Assembly (NCBI RefSeq): GCF_014207255.1
Contig: NZ_JACHCZ010000001.1
Location: 1,479,378-1,543,377, forward strand
Length of the DNA: 64,000 nucleotides
Reading direction: 5' to 3'
Source of the DNA: Pseudomonas sp. JAI120
GTDB lineage: Bacteria; Pseudomonadota; Gammaproteobacteria; Pseudomonadales; Pseudomonadaceae
A program made the position numbers and the translations under genes. This document shows positions 53,329 through 62,322 of this stretch, one piece after another. The notes below the pieces were generated by a model. It did not search any database. It had not been told where the DNA came from and saw only the letters and a list, made by a program, of their open reading frames with translations. Within the stretch, counting starts at the first letter, position 1. Each line of letters begins with the position of its first letter.

Positions 53329-54264
53329 ATGACCACGTCCAACGCCATTGCCGCTGCCGGGCTCACCGCCTCCTTGCTGATCAGCGGCACGGCCCATGCA
53401 GACAACACAGTGCATTACCGCTACGAGCAGGTCGGTGACGTAAAGGTGTTCTACCGCGAGGCGGGCGACCCCAGCGCGCCGACCGTGTTGCTGCTGCACG
53501 GCTTCGCCGGCTCATCCTTCATGTTCCGCGAACTCATGCCCGAGCTTGCCGACCGCTACCACGTCATCGCGCCGGACCTGCCGGCATTTGGCTTCACCGA
53601 AGCCCCGCCGCGCGGCGAATACGCCTACACCTTCAGCCAGCTGGCGAAGACCATCGGCCAGTTCACCGAACAGCTCAAACTCGATAAATACGCGCTGATG
53701 GTCCACGACTACGGCGCCCCCGTAGGCTGGCGCATGGCCGTCGCCCATCCGGAGCGAGTGACCGCGATCATTTCCCAAAACGGCAACGCCTACGAAGAAG
53801 GCTTGGGCGACGGCTGGGCCCCCATCCAACGCTACTGGCACGCCCCGACCCAACAAAACCGTGACGCCCTGCACGACTTCCCAACCCCTGCCTCGATCAA
53901 GTGGCAGTACCTGGAAGGCGTGGCCGACAAAAGCTCGGTTTCACCCGATGGCTACACGCTGGAAGGGCTGCAAATATCCCGGCCAGGCAATGCCGACATC
54001 CAGCTCGACCTGGTGCTGGACTACGCCTCCAACGTAGCGATGTACCCGGCCTTCCAGTCGTACTTCCGCCAGTACCAGCCACCGCTGCTCGCGGTGTGGG
54101 GCAAGAACGACCCGTTCTTCCTGCCGGCCGGCGCCGAGGCATGGAAGCGCGATATTCCCAAGGCGGATGTTCGTTTTTATGACACCGGGCACTTTGCGCT
54201 TGAAACCCATGGCAAGGAGATCATTCCGGTTATACGGGCGTTCCTGGACAAGAACCTCCAGTAA
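53329..54264 (+). CDS. Exported alpha/beta hydrolase with Asp nucleophile (dehalogenase/epoxide-hydrolase-like)
   Basis: The 311-residue protein has a signal peptide (MTTSNAIAAAGLTASLLISGTAHA), so it should act in the periplasm. LLLHGFAGSSFMFR gives the oxyanion region. The nucleophile elbow is VHDYGAPVG, with Asp where esterases have Ser, as in haloalkane dehalogenases and epoxide hydrolases. GKNDPFF gives the acid and DTGHFALETH the His. Regulated probably by the divergent ABATE/CGNR protein. Confidence 0.87.
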   Translation: MTTSNAIAAAGLTASLLISGTAHADNTVHYRYEQVGDVKVFYREAGDPSAPTVLLLHGFAGSSFMFRELMPELADRYHVIAPDLPAFGFTEAPPRGEYAYTFSQLAKTIGQFTEQLKLDKYALMVHDYGAPVGWRMAVAHPERVTAIISQNGNAYEEGLGDGWAPIQRYWHAPTQQNRDALHDFPTPASIKWQYLEGVADKSSVSPDGYTLEGLQISRPGNADIQLDLVLDYASNVAMYPAFQSYFRQYQPPLLAVWGKNDPFFLPAGAEAWKRDIPKADVRFYDTGHFALETHGKEIIPVIRAFLDKNLQ

Positions 54265-54278
54265 TCAGCGCAACCCTA

Positions 54279-54376
54279 TGTAGGAGCGAGCTTGCTCGCG
54301 AAAAACGTCAACGATAACGCCGACTCTGGTTTCACGCGGCGCTCCAAGCTTCTTCGCAAACAAGCTCGCGCCTACC
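54279..54376. repeat. REP doublet (diverged)
   Basis: TGTAGGAGCGAGCTTGCTCG at 54279 and an imperfect inverted copy ending at 54376. It lies between the hydrolase gene and the second structured leader. Confidence 0.75.
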
Positions 54377-54407
54377 TTGTGGACATGTCCTACAGCAAGC
54401 TGCAGCG

Positions 54408-54706
54408 CCTTGCTCCGTTGCCTACAGTTGCGTCAGAATCCGCCGGCTTGTGCGCTTGAGTGGGCGTCTCTAAGGTGGCCCGGTCGCTGACAACTCAGTG
54501 ATCGGGTTTAGTAGCCCGTGGTCGAATTTCGCTTAGTGCACAAGCTTCATCCACCAGACTTCCCGTCTGTGCTTGATGGCGGCTGTGCGCAGGGCACCTT
54601 CGGGTGCGCCGGCTTTGCGGAATTCCCCGGTCTACTAACCTGCGTACAGCTGCCACCCTTTCGTTTAGTAGCGAAACGGTGTCGGCTCTGACAGGGAAAT
54701 TCCGTT
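54408..54706 (+). ncRNA. Conserved structured leader, copy 2, upstream of DUF6124-like gene
   Basis: It aligns with 27526-27826 over its length. Equivalent helices: 54524-54532/54617-54625 (GAATTTCGC/GCGGAATTC), CAGAC/GTCTG at 54555-54569, hairpin GCACC-TTCG-GGTGC at 54594-54607, and terminal stem 54649-54657/54678-54686. Loop TTTAGTAG is closed by CGGG/CCCG (54503-54518) and again by TTTCG/CGAAA (54659-54676). CTACTAA lies at 54632-54638. The first stem has a wholly different sequence from copy 1 but is still complementary, which is strong evidence for RNA structure. Confidence 0.8.
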
Positions 54707-55045
54707 ATGTACAAAGTCACGCCTAACCCTCCGAACGGCCCCGACCTGAAACTGAATCAGGCGGCGCATCGTGCGATTGATCACTACCTCAACGCGGGCG
54801 CCGAACCGCCAGGGCCGCCTCCTCCACCTTCGACGACGTTGTTCAGCGTTGCGGACGATGTCAGCAGTGAAGTGCTGATTGCCAATAGCTATGAGACTTT
54901 TTCTTCGGTGACTGCGTTGTTGCTGGACCTATCGGATGAGCTGACGGGGAAGCAGCGGGATGTGGCGTTGGCGATTCATCAACTGAGTGAGTTGGGGGTT
55001 TTGTTGGTGGATAAGTTGATGGAGCCGGAGGCGGCCGTTAACTAG
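54707..55045 (+). CDS. DUF6124-like small protein, copy 2
   Basis: The 112-residue protein has an N-terminal 35-residue extension with a run of Pro (AEPPGPPPPPSTT). The core LFSVADDVSSEVLIANSYETFSSVTALLLDLSDELTGKQRDVALAIHQLSELGVLLVDKL is about 70% identical by eye to copy 1 (27827-28057). Two amphipathic helices, no signal peptide, no catalytic residues. It starts directly after the structured leader. Function unknown. Confidence 0.87.
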   Translation: MYKVTPNPPNGPDLKLNQAAHRAIDHYLNAGAEPPGPPPPPSTTLFSVADDVSSEVLIANSYETFSSVTALLLDLSDELTGKQRDVALAIHQLSELGVLLVDKLMEPEAAVN

Positions 55046-55174
55046 ACGCGTCACTCACAAAGGGTCGCCGAGTCGTCTCAGCCCATGCAAAGACTCGGCG
55101 ACCTCTTGCATCTATGGCCGGCGCCCGATCTTCTCTATGCTGTTCAACTTCCTCCACAATGAAGGGCAGCCCCA

Positions 55175-55513
55175 ATGAATTTGGGCCGTGCACGGCAATT
55201 GCTTCAAGAAGGAATCAATCGTGAGACCCCGATTGAAAGCCTCATCCACGTCCTCGAAGCCGCGATAGAACTGATCGGCCTTCCAGACAACGACTTCTGC
55301 TGGTCAAGCTGGGAAGACGAGGCACAAGCGAAGGGGGAATTGCTGGGCTTGATCAGCGTGCTCAAATCAGGTGGTTCGCCCAACAGGCTGGATGTGGCGG
55401 TTGTGTTCGCCGTCACCGGCCCCCTGCAAGAACTCAGCCTCAGCAGTGGCTGGGCGAACACCTTCCTCAAGTTGGCGGATAAGTACGACGAAGTTGAAGC
55501 GCTGCTGTGGTGA
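55175..55513 (+). CDS. Hypothetical protein
   Basis: The 112-residue soluble helical protein (MNLGRARQLLQEGINRETPIESLIHVLEAAIELIGLPDNDFCWSSWEDEAQAKGELLGLI...) starts at ATG 55175 behind GAAGGG. The pattern of short helices and acidic surface is like small immunity proteins, without a family match that I can name. Confidence 0.6.
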   Translation: MNLGRARQLLQEGINRETPIESLIHVLEAAIELIGLPDNDFCWSSWEDEAQAKGELLGLISVLKSGGSPNRLDVAVVFAVTGPLQELSLSSGWANTFLKLADKYDEVEALLW

Positions 55514-55524
55514 GCCCCCATTCG

Positions 55525-55602
55525 GCCTCCACCACGTTGCTCGGAATTGCCGATGAGGCCAGCAGGGAAATGCTGATCGGCAACAGTTCCGAAGTTTTTT
55601 AG
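55525..55602 (+). pseudogene. Truncated third copy of the DUF6124-like gene
   Basis: Twenty-five codons read SASTTLLGIADEASREMLIG then NSSEVF and stop. They match STTLFSVADDVSSEVLIANSYETF of copy 2 residue by residue over the first conserved segment. No start codon, no structured leader and no second helix remain. It is a fragment left by duplication or deletion, 480 bases after the intact gene. Confidence 0.75.
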
Positions 55603-55605
55603 GTT

Positions 55606-56178
55606 TTATGTATTTTCCTCAGCGGCGATGAACTTCTTGCGATTCACCATCCAGGGTAGCGCCGGCTGACTGCGTATTTTCTTGCAGCGGTTTTTTGTAA
55701 ATTGGTAGGTCACAAGATCAACGAAGTGACGGTTGCCTTTAACCACATCGTAGGTAATAAGAAAATAAATCAAGGGGCTTTTAGCATCGATCCATTTGTT
55801 CAACGTTTGGTCCAAAGCCTTTTGAATGTCCTCTACACGGCTGTAGCCAATGAACGTCTGAAAGGCTGCCTGACCGGCCTTGCTATACAGTTTTTCGATT
55901 TCGTTGATGTCCGTGTGGGCACGCTTCCACTCCCATTCCACGAAGGTCAAAATATCCTTTTCGGAGTACTGCACCACCGCATCGGTACGCCCGCCCGATT
56001 CGAAAAGCGCCCGTGCGCCCAGCAGGTTGGCACATTGCCGAATTACGAGGCCCATATGAATCGTCCAGTTGGCCCGATTCGCCAGGCCGGCTGTTTCAGT
56101 AACGGGAAAATCCTTGTACCAGAGGTAGTTAAACAGCGTAACGAAGTCCCGCTCAATCCGTTTCATTATGGCGTCCAT
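55606..56178 (-). CDS. Hypothetical protein with PD-(D/E)XK-like pattern
   Basis: The 190-residue protein (MDAIMKRIERDFVTLFNYLWYKDF) is lower in G+C than the core genes. FESGGRTDAVVQYSEKDILTFVEWEWKRAHTDI shows Asp on one strand and Glu-Trp-Lys on the next, the spacing of PD-(D/E)XK nucleases. A C-terminal basic segment (TKNRCKKIRSQPALPWMVNRKKF) could bind nucleic acid. It is divergent from the 56550 gene. The nuclease idea is inference; it could also be an unrelated accessory protein. Confidence 0.65.
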   Translation of the reverse strand: MDAIMKRIERDFVTLFNYLWYKDFPVTETAGLANRANWTIHMGLVIRQCANLLGARALFESGGRTDAVVQYSEKDILTFVEWEWKRAHTDINEIEKLYSKAGQAAFQTFIGYSRVEDIQKALDQTLNKWIDAKSPLIYFLITYDVVKGNRHFVDLVTYQFTKNRCKKIRSQPALPWMVNRKKFIAAEENT

Positions 56179-56549
56179 ATGTCTAATGATTAGGTGTAAT
56201 TAACTTTCCAGCCATGACTCCCAACGTCCTCAAGGTTCTCGTTAGAGATCCCTGAGTGCGTAGCGATAGTCGTCAATGTATCGGCACGACGCCGCTGAAC
56301 TTTATCTTCACGCTCTGTTGTTGCCACGCCCTACCGGCTGAACGATGTTAGTGAATAGCCACTAGGCCTCCAGGCTTATTGGTCGGATTACTGACTTATT
56401 AAATGGGGGCGAACGCAAGGCGCTTGAGCTTAAGCGCAGCCCTGCTTGAAGTCTTAGCCGCACGTTTACCACACTGGATTACGCCCCCTACGCCGAGTAG
56501 CCTATCGCTATAACGGAAAACCTCTAATCCCCAGCATTTGGAATACCTA
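56179..56549. other. Divergent intergenic region with palindrome and possible RNA fold
   Basis: The 371 bases hold a CTAATGATTAG palindrome a few bases upstream of the 55606-56178 gene. GGGGGCG (56405-56411) is complementary to CGCCCCC (56482-56488) and encloses a GCGCTT/AAGCGC hairpin (56420-56437). No ORF or tRNA can be supported. Confidence 0.4.
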
Positions 56550-57596
56550 ATGGCCCTGCACGACGCAATCGCCCTTGAAATCCACGCCGGCGCGCTACCG
56601 CTACACTTCCGCGCGGTAGACCTTAAAACCAGCGGCCGCAGGGTCTATTTAAGCCCCACCGATGCCAACGAACGCTATCGCGTGGGATTAGACTTTTTTG
56701 CCGCCAACACAATCAATACGCAGCTGGCAAACCTGTGTGAGCACACCGGTTACTGGGCGCGCAACGGCCAAGTGGCGCGTTACCGGCGTGTCGCCGACGG
56801 GTTGTATGAATTGCTTGGCCTGGACGAAACGCAGGAGCTGACCGCTGAAGTCGAGCCGGCTGCCGAGACGCCCCTGCGTTGCGATAACTTGAGCCCCTGG
56901 GAAGCGCGCTTTGCTTTCTACCTTGAACATGAACCCTTTCAAATCTACGATCGCCGCCGCCGGAAGGTATACCCAGCCCAGGCAGCCCAGGGACTGGATG
57001 CTCGATTGAGCAGCTACTTCTGGCCCTCCCCGGGAGTGAATTTTGTAGCTACTGAGCAAGTACTGCAGGGGTTTATTGCGCAGGCTCAGGGGCTAAGTCT
57101 TGACCTTGCCGGTAATGCCGACGCGGTGTTGGCGTTATTCGCGTCTATCTGCCAGTGGGGCGGGGTGCGCCTGCCCACACAGGATGCCGATTCCGTGGTC
57201 GCCAACCTGCAACGTGCGGCTAATCACAACGCTCAGAACCCAGCGGCGATGAACAGTGCATGGACGAAGCTGTACGCCATGTTTTACCCAGACGACTTTG
57301 TGATCTATGACTCGCGTGTAGCCACCGCATTGGTGGCTATTGCTGAGGCAGTGTTCGATGACGTCGAGCTCGATTCCTTCAAGACGCAGTATCCCAACCT
57401 AGGCCTGATTGCTGGACGTGGCGGTAGTCGGCCACGAGCGACTCGTACCGTGTGGCGCAATGCATATATGTCATGGCCAGCGCAGCTCGAGGCAAATCGT
57501 CTAGTCGCGTCCATTGTGCAGGCGCTTAACGCACGATCTGACGTGGCCTACAACGCCCGCCAATTGGAGGCTGTGCTGTTTATGGAAGGGTATTGA
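56550..57596 (+). CDS. Accessory protein with OGG-fold-like C-terminal region
   Basis: ATG 56550 (MALHDAIALEIHAGALPLHF) gives 348 residues. The N-terminal part is not recognised. In the C-terminal half, MNSAWTKLYAMFYPDDFVIYDSRVATALVAIAEAVF resembles the helical segment with an invariant IYDSRV found in bacterial proteins annotated as 8-oxoguanine-glycosylase OGG fold. It lies in the accessory island between the possible nuclease and the HEAT-like gene. A DNA-linked or defence role is inference. Confidence 0.65.
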   Translation: MALHDAIALEIHAGALPLHFRAVDLKTSGRRVYLSPTDANERYRVGLDFFAANTINTQLANLCEHTGYWARNGQVARYRRVADGLYELLGLDETQELTAEVEPAAETPLRCDNLSPWEARFAFYLEHEPFQIYDRRRRKVYPAQAAQGLDARLSSYFWPSPGVNFVATEQVLQGFIAQAQGLSLDLAGNADAVLALFASICQWGGVRLPTQDADSVVANLQRAANHNAQNPAAMNSAWTKLYAMFYPDDFVIYDSRVATALVAIAEAVFDDVELDSFKTQYPNLGLIAGRGGSRPRATRTVWRNAYMSWPAQLEANRLVASIVQALNARSDVAYNARQLEAVLFMEGY

Positions 57597-57715
57597 GCGG
57601 CCTTTACCCTCAAGGCGACGCCTATTTTGAAGAGCATTGCCACACCTCAGCGTGACGACCAGTAATGTTTGGCCGATTGCGGTCCTTGGCGAGAGGCATA
57701 AAACAAACCGGCTCG

Positions 57716-58129
57716 CTAACCCCGCTTTTTGACCCGCATCGGCCAATGCTTTAGACCTTCCTCAGCGTACTTGCTTAGGCCAGGGTCGAGCTGCTGTGTC
57801 ATGAGTTCCAAAGCTACCTTTGAATCGCTAGGGCCAATACGCGCTAATGCATAAGCGCACTTGCGCTGGAACTCTTCCAGGTTGCCCCAACTGATCAGGT
57901 GATCGAAATTTTTCTGCGCGGCTTCCGTAATCGCAGACGTCGCGCAGTTTTCCCCGATTAACCCCAACTCGAAAACGATGTCTTCATGCTCTTCATGCCA
58001 GTCTTCCAGCAGCAGCTTCGCCAAAAGTGGCGCGGTAATTTGTGCGTCGACGCCGACGAGCGCAGCCCAGAAGGCCGCACCGTCTTTGGCCCGCAAAGCG
58101 GACTCGGTTTTCTCATACAGCCCGCTCAT
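57716..58129 (-). CDS. HEAT-like helical-repeat protein, possibly immunity-type
   Basis: The 137-residue all-helical protein (MSGLYEKTESALRAKDGAAFWAALVGVDAQITAPLLAKLLLEDWHEEHEDIVFELGLIG...) has repeated helix pairs with the HEAT-like pattern FQRKCAYALARIG and ends in a basic tail. Such short HEAT proteins often act as immunity proteins, but no toxin is adjacent. Confidence 0.65.
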   Translation of the reverse strand: MSGLYEKTESALRAKDGAAFWAALVGVDAQITAPLLAKLLLEDWHEEHEDIVFELGLIGENCATSAITEAAQKNFDHLISWGNLEEFQRKCAYALARIGPSDSKVALELMTQQLDPGLSKYAEEGLKHWPMRVKKRG

Positions 58130-58261
58130 GGGAACGTTGCTGCTGGCTATAAACAGATATCTGGAACATGGCAGTGGTGCGGATTTATGTCGCCTACTCT
58201 AATTCCCATTTTCTGGCAGACGCCGTTGTTCACGAGGTGCAGTTTCCGGCCAGAAGCGGTA

Positions 58262-58378
58262 TTACCAGCCTTTGGCTTCGACGGCCTGGAACCAGGGACG
58301 ACGAAATCCGGCATCCGTCACCAGGATCGGTACGCACTGCTCAGGGAGTCTGGCCAGTAGAATGTCCAATGCTCGCGA
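58262..58378 (-). mobile_element. IS4-family transposase remnant
   Basis: In one minus-strand frame, SRALDILLARLPEQCVPILV and TDAGFRRPWFQAVEAKGW are read and then a stop. TDAGFR.PWF..V...GW is the DDE-region signature of IS4-type transposases. Only about 38 residues remain, with no terminal inverted repeats seen nearby. Confidence 0.7.
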
Positions 58379-58874
58379 GAAAAATCCTAGTATCCCGATT
58401 AGACCGCAGATAAACCACACGGCAAGCCGAGGGCGCAGTTGCGACGAGTTGCTGCATTTTTGCGCGCGCTGATTTTTTCGTCCGCCACATGAATCTAAAA
58501 AACTCCGGCAGGTTCGCCAGCAGTTCGGGGCAGTTATGCGGCAAGTCAGGCCGCGACTGACCGCGTTGGAGCAGCGTTCTGCGCAGTACGCGCAAGAATC
58601 GAAGCGTCGCCGAACGATCAATCCATATCAAGACATCTGCACGGGCCATCCGGTTGTCCCAAGTGGCTGAATGACCACCTTCGAATATCCAGCAATCACG
58701 GGCCTCGACCTCAAGACAAAGCTGCGTCTTCTCGTCCCGGCTTCGTTCTCTCCAACCTGGCTGCCAGTGGATAGTGTCGATATGAACGACCGGCAAGCCC
58801 GTGAGCTGACCAAGCTTACGCGCCAACGTGCTTTTGCCAGACCCAGGTTGACCAACAATCATCACCCGTTGCAT
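58341..58874 (-). CDS. P-loop kinase/NTPase of the adenylate-kinase-like group
   Basis: The 177-residue protein has Walker A GQPGSGKST (8-16), then VHIDTIHWQPGWRERSRDEK, FEGGHSATWDNRMARADVLIWIDRSATLRFLRVLRR (lid and Walker B region) and CRVVYLRSNRDTRIFLASIG. These are features of the FlaR-like/adenylate-kinase-related family. Its final residues overlap the IS4 remnant, so the native C-terminus was probably replaced by a few codons. Confidence 0.82.
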   Translation of the reverse strand: MQRVMIVGQPGSGKSTLARKLGQLTGLPVVHIDTIHWQPGWRERSRDEKTQLCLEVEARDCWIFEGGHSATWDNRMARADVLIWIDRSATLRFLRVLRRTLLQRGQSRPDLPHNCPELLANLPEFFRFMWRTKKSARAKMQQLVATAPSACRVVYLRSNRDTRIFLASIGHSTGQTP

Positions 58875-58970
58875 CGAAGCACCTTCTCGCTATTCAAGCT
58901 GAATTTTTTGGGGTGGCGATTTTACGTCAATGCCGGAAACCGGAGGTTACTGACCGTTCATCGGGATTGC

Positions 58971-59039
58971 ATGATGTCATGACGACATCATCCCAATATA
59001 GTTGTACAAGACTTGTACAAACATAAAAACCTGTACAAG
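58971..59039. promoter_or_regulatory. Cluster of palindromes upstream of the second chemoreceptor
   Basis: ATGATGTC/GACATCAT (58971-58991, 5-bp centre) is followed by TTGTACAA at 59002-59009 and 59013-59020 and CTGTACAAG at 59031-59039. The TGTACA cores are 11 and 18 bases apart. The array fills most of the 301-base gap before the chemoreceptor. Confidence 0.6.
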
Positions 59040-59175
59040 TTTCAACTGACCAGGAAATAACGCGGCTACCCGTGGCCGTCGAACAAAAGAATACCTGCGC
59101 AGGATGCGGACCAAGGGCGAATACATACCCTTGCAGGTGCCTCTAATTGCTCCTCCCATTACGCAGGTACATCAT

Positions 59176-60831
59176 ATGCCATCGCACACTCCCCGGCTCT
59201 CGACACGGACCAGTCTCTATGCCGGCTATGCCAGCCTGCTCGCGTTTATGTTGCTGATTGCCGCTATCTCGCTGTACGCCCTGGCTAACAGCAATAAGGA
59301 ATTTTTCCTCTACGTTAATGGCGTTGATGCACGCACCCGCCTGGCCAACACACTGAACGACGCCGCCGCCCAGCGCGCGATTGCCCTGCGTAACATCGCC
59401 TTGAACAGCAATGTCACCGAGAGAGGACAGCAGCGGGGCGCGATTGCCGTCAACGAACAAATGGTGACCAGCAGCCTCGCCGCGCTACGCCAGGCAATTG
59501 ATAGCCATGGTGATGTGTCGCCCAAGGCACGTGAACTGTTCTCAACCATCGAGCAGGTCGAGAGCCGCTACAAACCGGTAGCGCACACCATTGCCGAACA
59601 CCTGTTCAAGGGTGAAAACGACGAGGCCCTGCGCATGGTCAGCGAGCAGTGCACCCCCTTACTGGCCGAGCTGACCCAGGCAATTGGCGAATACCTGCGC
59701 TACACCAACCAGAAAGCAGACCGGCAGGTCAGCGAAAATGACGCAAACTATCTGTCACAACGCAACCTGCTGCTCGCCATTACTGCGCTGGCCGTCTTAC
59801 TCGCAGCGGTACTGGGCTACGTCATCAGCCGCAACCTGCTGCGCGCGCTGGGTGCCGAACCGAGTGAACTCAACCAGCTCGCCCAACGGGTTGCCCAGGG
59901 CGATTTGCGCGCCAGCGGGCGCACGCTTGAGCCACCACAAGCCAGCATCATGGCCGCCCTGCTGAGCATGCAGGAGAGCCTGCGGGACATGACCAGGGGC
60001 GTAAACCTGTCCTCACAGACCGTGGCCCAATCCAGCCAGGAGCTTAGCCAGTCGAGCCTGAGAAACGCCGAAAGCGTGGCCATGGCACAGTGCGAGGTCG
60101 AGCAGATTGTCACCGCCGTTCACCAAATGGCCGCCACCGTGCAGGATGTCGCGCGCAATGCCGAATCCGCCGCCAGTGCCGCCAGCGAGGCCGATAGCGC
60201 GGCCCTGTACAGCCAGCAGAAGGCCAAAGATGCCGTCAACATGATCGGCGAGCTGGCCGAGACAATCGAACAGTCCAACATGGCCATGGGCCGGCTGAAG
60301 AATGAAACCGGCAATATCGGCAGCATGCTTGAAGTGATCAAGTCGGTGGCCGACCAGACCAACCTGCTGGCCCTCAATGCAGCCATCGAAGCTGCCCGTG
60401 CTGGCGAGGCCGGACGCGGCTTCGCGGTGGTAGCCGACGAGGTGCGCAGCCTGGCACAGCGTACCCAGAAGGCCACCTCAGAGATTGAGGGGCTGATCGC
60501 CAGTCTGCAGAAAATTGCCGACGAGACCTCGCAGCATATGCAACGCTGCAAGCGCTCCAGCGCGCAGTCGGTGTCCGGTGTTTCCGAGGCCGGTGAAGCG
60601 GTGAGCACGATCGTCACCATGATCGAGCGGATCAACGGCATGAACCACCAAATCGCCGCTGCCGCCGAGCAGCAGAGTACCGTTGCCGAGCAGATCAGCC
60701 GGGGCATCGTGACCGTCAGCGAAAGCGCCGAGCAATCCGCTGCAGCCTTCCGCAGCGCTCAGCAGGAAAGCGAAGGATTGGCACGCACCAGCGTGACATT
60801 GCGAGAGAACATCTCGCGCTTTCAGCTCTAG
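59176..60831 (+). CDS. Methyl-accepting chemotaxis protein (4HB sensor type)
   Basis: ATG 59176 ([20 protein letters not shown]) gives 551 residues; an ATG at 59104 would add 24. TM1 is at about 16-38 and TM2 at about 197-218 ([21 protein letters not shown]). Between them lies a four-helix-bundle sensor of about 155 residues with R.....N.L.D...Q.....RNIAL, as in Tar-like domains. HAMP and a signalling domain follow, with tip [22 protein letters not shown]. The ligand is unknown. Confidence 0.93.
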   Translation: MPSHTPRLSTRTSLYAGYASLLAFMLLIAAISLYALANSNKEFFLYVNGVDARTRLANTLNDAAAQRAIALRNIALNSNVTERGQQRGAIAVNEQMVTSSLAALRQAIDSHGDVSPKARELFSTIEQVESRYKPVAHTIAEHLFKGENDEALRMVSEQCTPLLAELTQAIGEYLRYTNQKADRQVSENDANYLSQRNLLLAITALAVLLAAVLGYVISRNLLRALGAEPSELNQLAQRVAQGDLRASGRTLEPPQASIMAALLSMQESLRDMTRGVNLSSQTVAQSSQELSQSSLRNAESVAMAQCEVEQIVTAVHQMAATVQDVARNAESAASAASEADSAALYSQQKAKDAVNMIGELAETIEQSNMAMGRLKNETGNIGSMLEVIKSVADQTNLLALNAAIEAARAGEAGRGFAVVADEVRSLAQRTQKATSEIEGLIASLQKIADETSQHMQRCKRSSAQSVSGVSEAGEAVSTIVTMIERINGMNHQIAAAAEQQSTVAEQISRGIVTVSESAEQSAAAFRSAQQESEGLARTSVTLRENISRFQL

Positions 60832-61112
60832 GGTCTGTTGCCGTTTCATCGCGAGCCGCGTTGCTGCGAGAAATGGCCCCCGGTTAGGCGCAGGACGCAG
60901 GTATCGTCGTGTCATCGGCCAGGCGAACCGGTCTTTCCATCCACAGTTGCGTATCAGCGCAGTGCGCGCTGATCAGATGGCTGCTGCGTCGAACCAAGCT
61001 GGAGACTATTTCAACCGGCAAGCGCTGGCGTGCTTTGTAGTAGCCGCCGGTATGCGTGCTGCCAAACGATGGCCGCTATGGCAGTATTTTGCGCCTTCCT
61101 GCAAACAGACGG
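60832..61112. other. Gene-free stretch between chemoreceptor and SDR gene
   Basis: These 281 bases hold a hairpin ATCAGCGC/GCGCTGAT at 60953-60973 and no supported gene. A 71-codon frame here has no ribosome site or recognisable sequence. Confidence 0.4.
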
Positions 61113-61889
61113 CTAAACCGTTGGTACCGTTCCGCCGTCGATCACAAACTCACTTCCCGTGATAGATGTTGCTCGCGACGAAGCCAGGAAACCGATCAGG
61201 TCAGCAACTTCGGAAGGCGTGGACGGGCGGCCGAGTGGGAGACCTCCAAGTGCTTTCATGATGATCTCTTTACCACCTTGATAGTCAGTACCTGCCTCCT
61301 GCGCGAGTCGCTCGGCTAATGCGACCGACGCTTCGGTTTCAACCCAGCCCGGCGAAACCCGAACCACGCGGATGCCTTTGGGCGAAACCTCTTTCGATAA
61401 ACTTTTGCTGTACGTCGAAAGTGCGGCCTTGGCCGCCGCGTACGCTGTTGTAGCTTCCGGCAGTGGCAGCCGACTCTGGATGGAGGTGACGTGGATAACG
61501 ACCCCCTCCTTGCGCTCCAGCATACCCGGGAGCAAGGCGCGGTCGAGGCGCACCGCAGGCAACAGATTCAGGCTGAGCTCTCGTTGCCACTGTTCCTCGT
61601 CCAGCGCAGCAAAACCGCCGCCGGGTGCCGACGAACCACCCAGGACATGGATCATTATGTCCACGCCCCCCAGCCGCTGTTGGATCGCGGCGATCAGCAC
61701 GTCACAACCTTCCCGGGTCGAAAGATCAGCCGCAATCAGAAGAGCGCCCGGTATTTCAACGTCCACCTGCCTGGCCGAGGTAATGACCTTCGAGCCCTCG
61801 GCCAGTAACAACTCGACGACAGCCTTGCCGATGCCCTTGGTGCCACCGGTGACCAAGACCCGCTTGCCAGTCAAACCTAGATTCAGCAT
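61113..61889 (-). CDS. Short-chain dehydrogenase/reductase
   Basis: The 258-residue SDR has the cofactor motif [12 protein letters not shown] (TGxxxGIG), [13 protein letters not shown] (the NAG-equivalent region), catalytic Ser in VTSIQSRLP, and YAAAKAALS with Tyr and Lys. The C-terminal [16 protein letters not shown] is classical. It overlaps the SnoaL-like gene by seven bases, so the two are co-translated. Confidence 0.92.
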   Translation of the reverse strand: MLNLGLTGKRVLVTGGTKGIGKAVVELLLAEGSKVITSARQVDVEIPGALLIAADLSTREGCDVLIAAIQQRLGGVDIMIHVLGGSSAPGGGFAALDEEQWQRELSLNLLPAVRLDRALLPGMLERKEGVVIHVTSIQSRLPLPEATTAYAAAKAALSTYSKSLSKEVSPKGIRVVRVSPGWVETEASVALAERLAQEAGTDYQGGKEIIMKALGGLPLGRPSTPSEVADLIGFLASSRATSITGSEFVIDGGTVPTV

Positions 61890-62215
61890 GGCGTGATCTC
61901 CAGGGAACGGATTCGACCGCCCTCCAGCGTGAAGACGTAACTCAGTTGTACCGGGCTACCGGGGAAATTCCCAACAAGGTGCGCAATGACCGTCAGTCTG
62001 CCCTGCCCTTGCAGGACCTGCAGTGGTTGGACCTGATAGATGAACGCACTGCGTGCCTCCCGTTGCCAGGCTTCGATGGCAGCTGTTCCTTCGTATGTTT
62101 TTCTCTCATCGCAAACCGTGGCGTCAGCGCAGAAGCAGCTCGCAAGTTGTGCTGCATCGCCACCATTACTGACTGCAAAGTACGTCTGCACGACGTCGGG
62201 AAGCTGAGGTGTCAT
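61883..62215 (-). CDS. SnoaL/NTF2-like protein
   Basis: The 110-residue cone-shaped NTF2-like fold runs [53 protein letters not shown] to [20 protein letters not shown]. Such domains bind or convert small molecules. It forms an operon with the SDR gene and is divergent from a LysR gene that probably controls both. Confidence 0.87.
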   Translation of the reverse strand: MTPQLPDVVQTYFAVSNGGDAAQLASCFCADATVCDERKTYEGTAAIEAWQREARSAFIYQVQPLQVLQGQGRLTVIAHLVGNFPGSPVQLSYVFTLEGGRIRSLEITPC

Positions 62216-62322
62216 GTGTTCGTTCTCCAGAATGCGGTTGTATGAAGCGATCTTGCTACCTGACGGATAGTTTGCTCAACTGGGACTAACTTTATGACCT
62301 ATCCCGAAATTCAGGACAATAA

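Noticed and set aside
56405..56492. tRNA or tmRNA gene
   Set aside because: The ends pair and begin GGGGGCG, but there is no anticodon arm, GGTTCGA-type T-arm or CCA, and the tmRNA 5' consensus does not continue.
58168..58413. 81-codon plus-strand open frame starting MAVVRIYVAYSNSHF
   Set aside because: It overlaps the IS4 remnant on the other strand and has no recognisable sequence or ribosome site; treated as a shadow.
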